Of a DNA stretch of 7,697 nucleotides, positions 6,719-7,697 are shown in pieces; position 1 is the first letter of the stretch; every line of letters starts with the position of its first letter. The notes under the pieces are model-generated. The model was not told the origin of the DNA, did not search any database, and worked only from the letters and a program-made list of their open reading frames with translations. The stretch comes from Candidatus Brocadiaceae bacterium (GTDB lineage Bacteria; Planctomycetota; MHYJ01; JACQXL01; CAKKQI01). A program made the position numbers and the translations under genes. Location: contig CAKKQI010000013.1 in assembly GCA_919901895.1 (NCBI GenBank), positions 1 through 7,697 of the forward strand, given 5' to 3'.

Positions 6719-7697
6719 CCAGGGGAGTGTTTTAATTCTGGTGATGTGGGTGGTGAGTGTCCTGGTGATGATGGTCGTAGCGATGTCGGCTCAAGTGGGC
6801 GGGCAGATAAATTATTCCCGGAATTTTCGTAATCGGACTAGGGCGGAATGGTTGGCCCAAGCCGGTATCAGGCAGGCGCTGGCTGAATTAAATAAAGAAA
6901 AAAAAACTTCCTGGTACGATTCTTTGCGAGATTCATGGTGTAATAATGCGGAGGTTTTTAAATCTATTTCCCTGGGTGAGGGGAGTTTTACGGTCAGCCA
7001 TCAGTATATTGAAGATAATGATTCCCGGATTACTTTTTACGGTATTAGCGATGAAGAACGCAAGTTGAATTTCAATACGGCCGGCTTATCAATTATTAAA
7101 AAATTACTGGAAGAGGTTGGGGGGCTTGATAAACTGGAGAGCCAGAAAGTCGCGGCGGCGATTGTTGATTGGCGCGACCCGGATGGCGAAATAACCGAAC
7201 AGGGAGCCGAAGATTATTATTACCAGACTTTAAAAAATCCTTATCATTGTAAAGATAAAAAAATTGATGTGTCGGAAGAGTTACTCTTGGTCCGCGGGAT
7301 GACGCCGGAATTATTTTCTAAAATAGAACCTTATATTACAATTTATGGGAAAGGGCCGGTCAATATCAATACGGCTTCCGTCCCGGTTTTGCTGGCGCTT
7401 GGTTTGAATGAACCGCTGGCCAAAAAAGTGATTCAATTTAGAATCGGAACCGACGGATTAACCGGCACGTCTGATGATAATACAATCACTAACCCGGCTG
7501 AAATATCCGTGCTGATCGGGAGTAAAGTGTCGTTGAGCGAAAGTGAGAGACAGTCGCTTAATGCTTTATATGTAGCCAATTTAATTACGGCCGTTTCATC
7601 ATATTTTTTAATTAATTCGGAAGGTGAATTACCCGCACAGGAAAGTAAAAAAATTACCTGTATCGTCAGCCGGGACGGTCAAGTCTGGCGCTGGTTT
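6681..7697 (+). CDS. gspK: Minor pseudopilin GspK (3' end cut by window edge)
   Basis: GspK is the large, atypical pseudopilin at the pseudopilus tip. The frame is open for 339 codons to the window end; GspK is usually about 300-340 aa, so little is missing. After a short basic leader (WKKSLTYRL) comes NQG, the likely cleavage site, then SVLILVMWVVSVLVMMVV. Unlike the other pseudopilins it lacks Glu at +5, as is normal for GspK. The soluble part has LNFNTA (residues 129-134), IVDWRDPDGE with GAEDYYY, LLLVRGMTPELF, and NINTASVPVLLAL (from 228), all GspK hallmarks of the alpha-domain and its helix-hairpin-helix-like parts. An Asp-rich stretch, GTDGLTGTSDDN, could bind calcium. The start is a GTG overlapping gspJ by 38 nt; it was missed by simple ATG calling. 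Confidence 0.92.
   Translation, partial: MWKKSLTYRLISNQGSVLILVMWVVSVLVMMVVAMSAQVGGQINYSRNFRNRTRAEWLAQAGIRQALAELNKEKKTSWYDSLRDSWCNNAEVFKSISLGEGSFTVSHQYIEDNDSRITFYGISDEERKLNFNTAGLSIIKKLLEEVGGLDKLESQKVAAAIVDWRDPDGEITEQGAEDYYYQTLKNPYHCKDKKIDVSEELLLVRGMTPELFSKIEPYITIYGKGPVNINTASVPVLLALGLNEPLAKKVIQFRIGTDGLTGTSDDNTITNPAEISVLIGSKVSLSESERQSLNALYVANLITAVSSYFLINSEGELPAQESKKITCIVSRDGQVWRWF

Overview
The window carries seven genes, all on the + strand. They are a broken F1-type ATPase beta-subunit gene followed by a type II secretion system (T2SS) cluster in the order gspE, gspF, gspG, gspI, gspJ, gspK; gspK runs off the right edge. A T2SS implies a diderm (Gram-negative type) bacterium. Intergenic regions hold many short perfect hairpins and a GATTACAC-type repeat. 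From memory, such elements are common in genomes of uncultured candidate phyla (for example Omnitrophota-like or Elusimicrobia-like lineages), but I cannot place the organism from this sequence alone.

Layout. Positions 34-1401 form one atpD-like reading frame interrupted by an in-frame TAG at 1156-1158. The upstream part encodes 374 aa with the nucleotide-binding domain. The downstream part encodes the C-terminal helical domain. Only 19 nt later, gspE (1421-3595) encodes the secretion ATPase, here with an extra C-terminal PilZ domain that carries the cyclic-di-GMP binding signature. A 347-nt gap without a gene (3596-3942) is packed with palindromes. It is followed by gspF (3943-5154, inner-membrane platform protein). 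A second gap (5155-5273) has a consensus extended -10 promoter, a repeat with a hairpin and a strong ribosome-binding site. It leads into the pseudopilin genes gspG, gspI, gspJ and gspK, which overlap one another by 11 to 38 nt and so look translationally coupled. No gspH lies between gspG and gspI. gspC, gspD, gspL and gspM are not in the window.

How the genes work together. GspE hydrolyses ATP at the inner membrane and drives GspF. GspF helps assemble GspG into a periplasmic pseudopilus capped by a tip complex containing GspI, GspJ and GspK, which pushes folded proteins out through the outer-membrane secretin. The most notable points are the GspE-PilZ fusion combined with an apparently worn-out MshEN nucleotide-binding motif in the same protein, the nested palindromic structure between gspE and gspF, and the nonsense-interrupted, divergent atpD gene next to the secretion genes.
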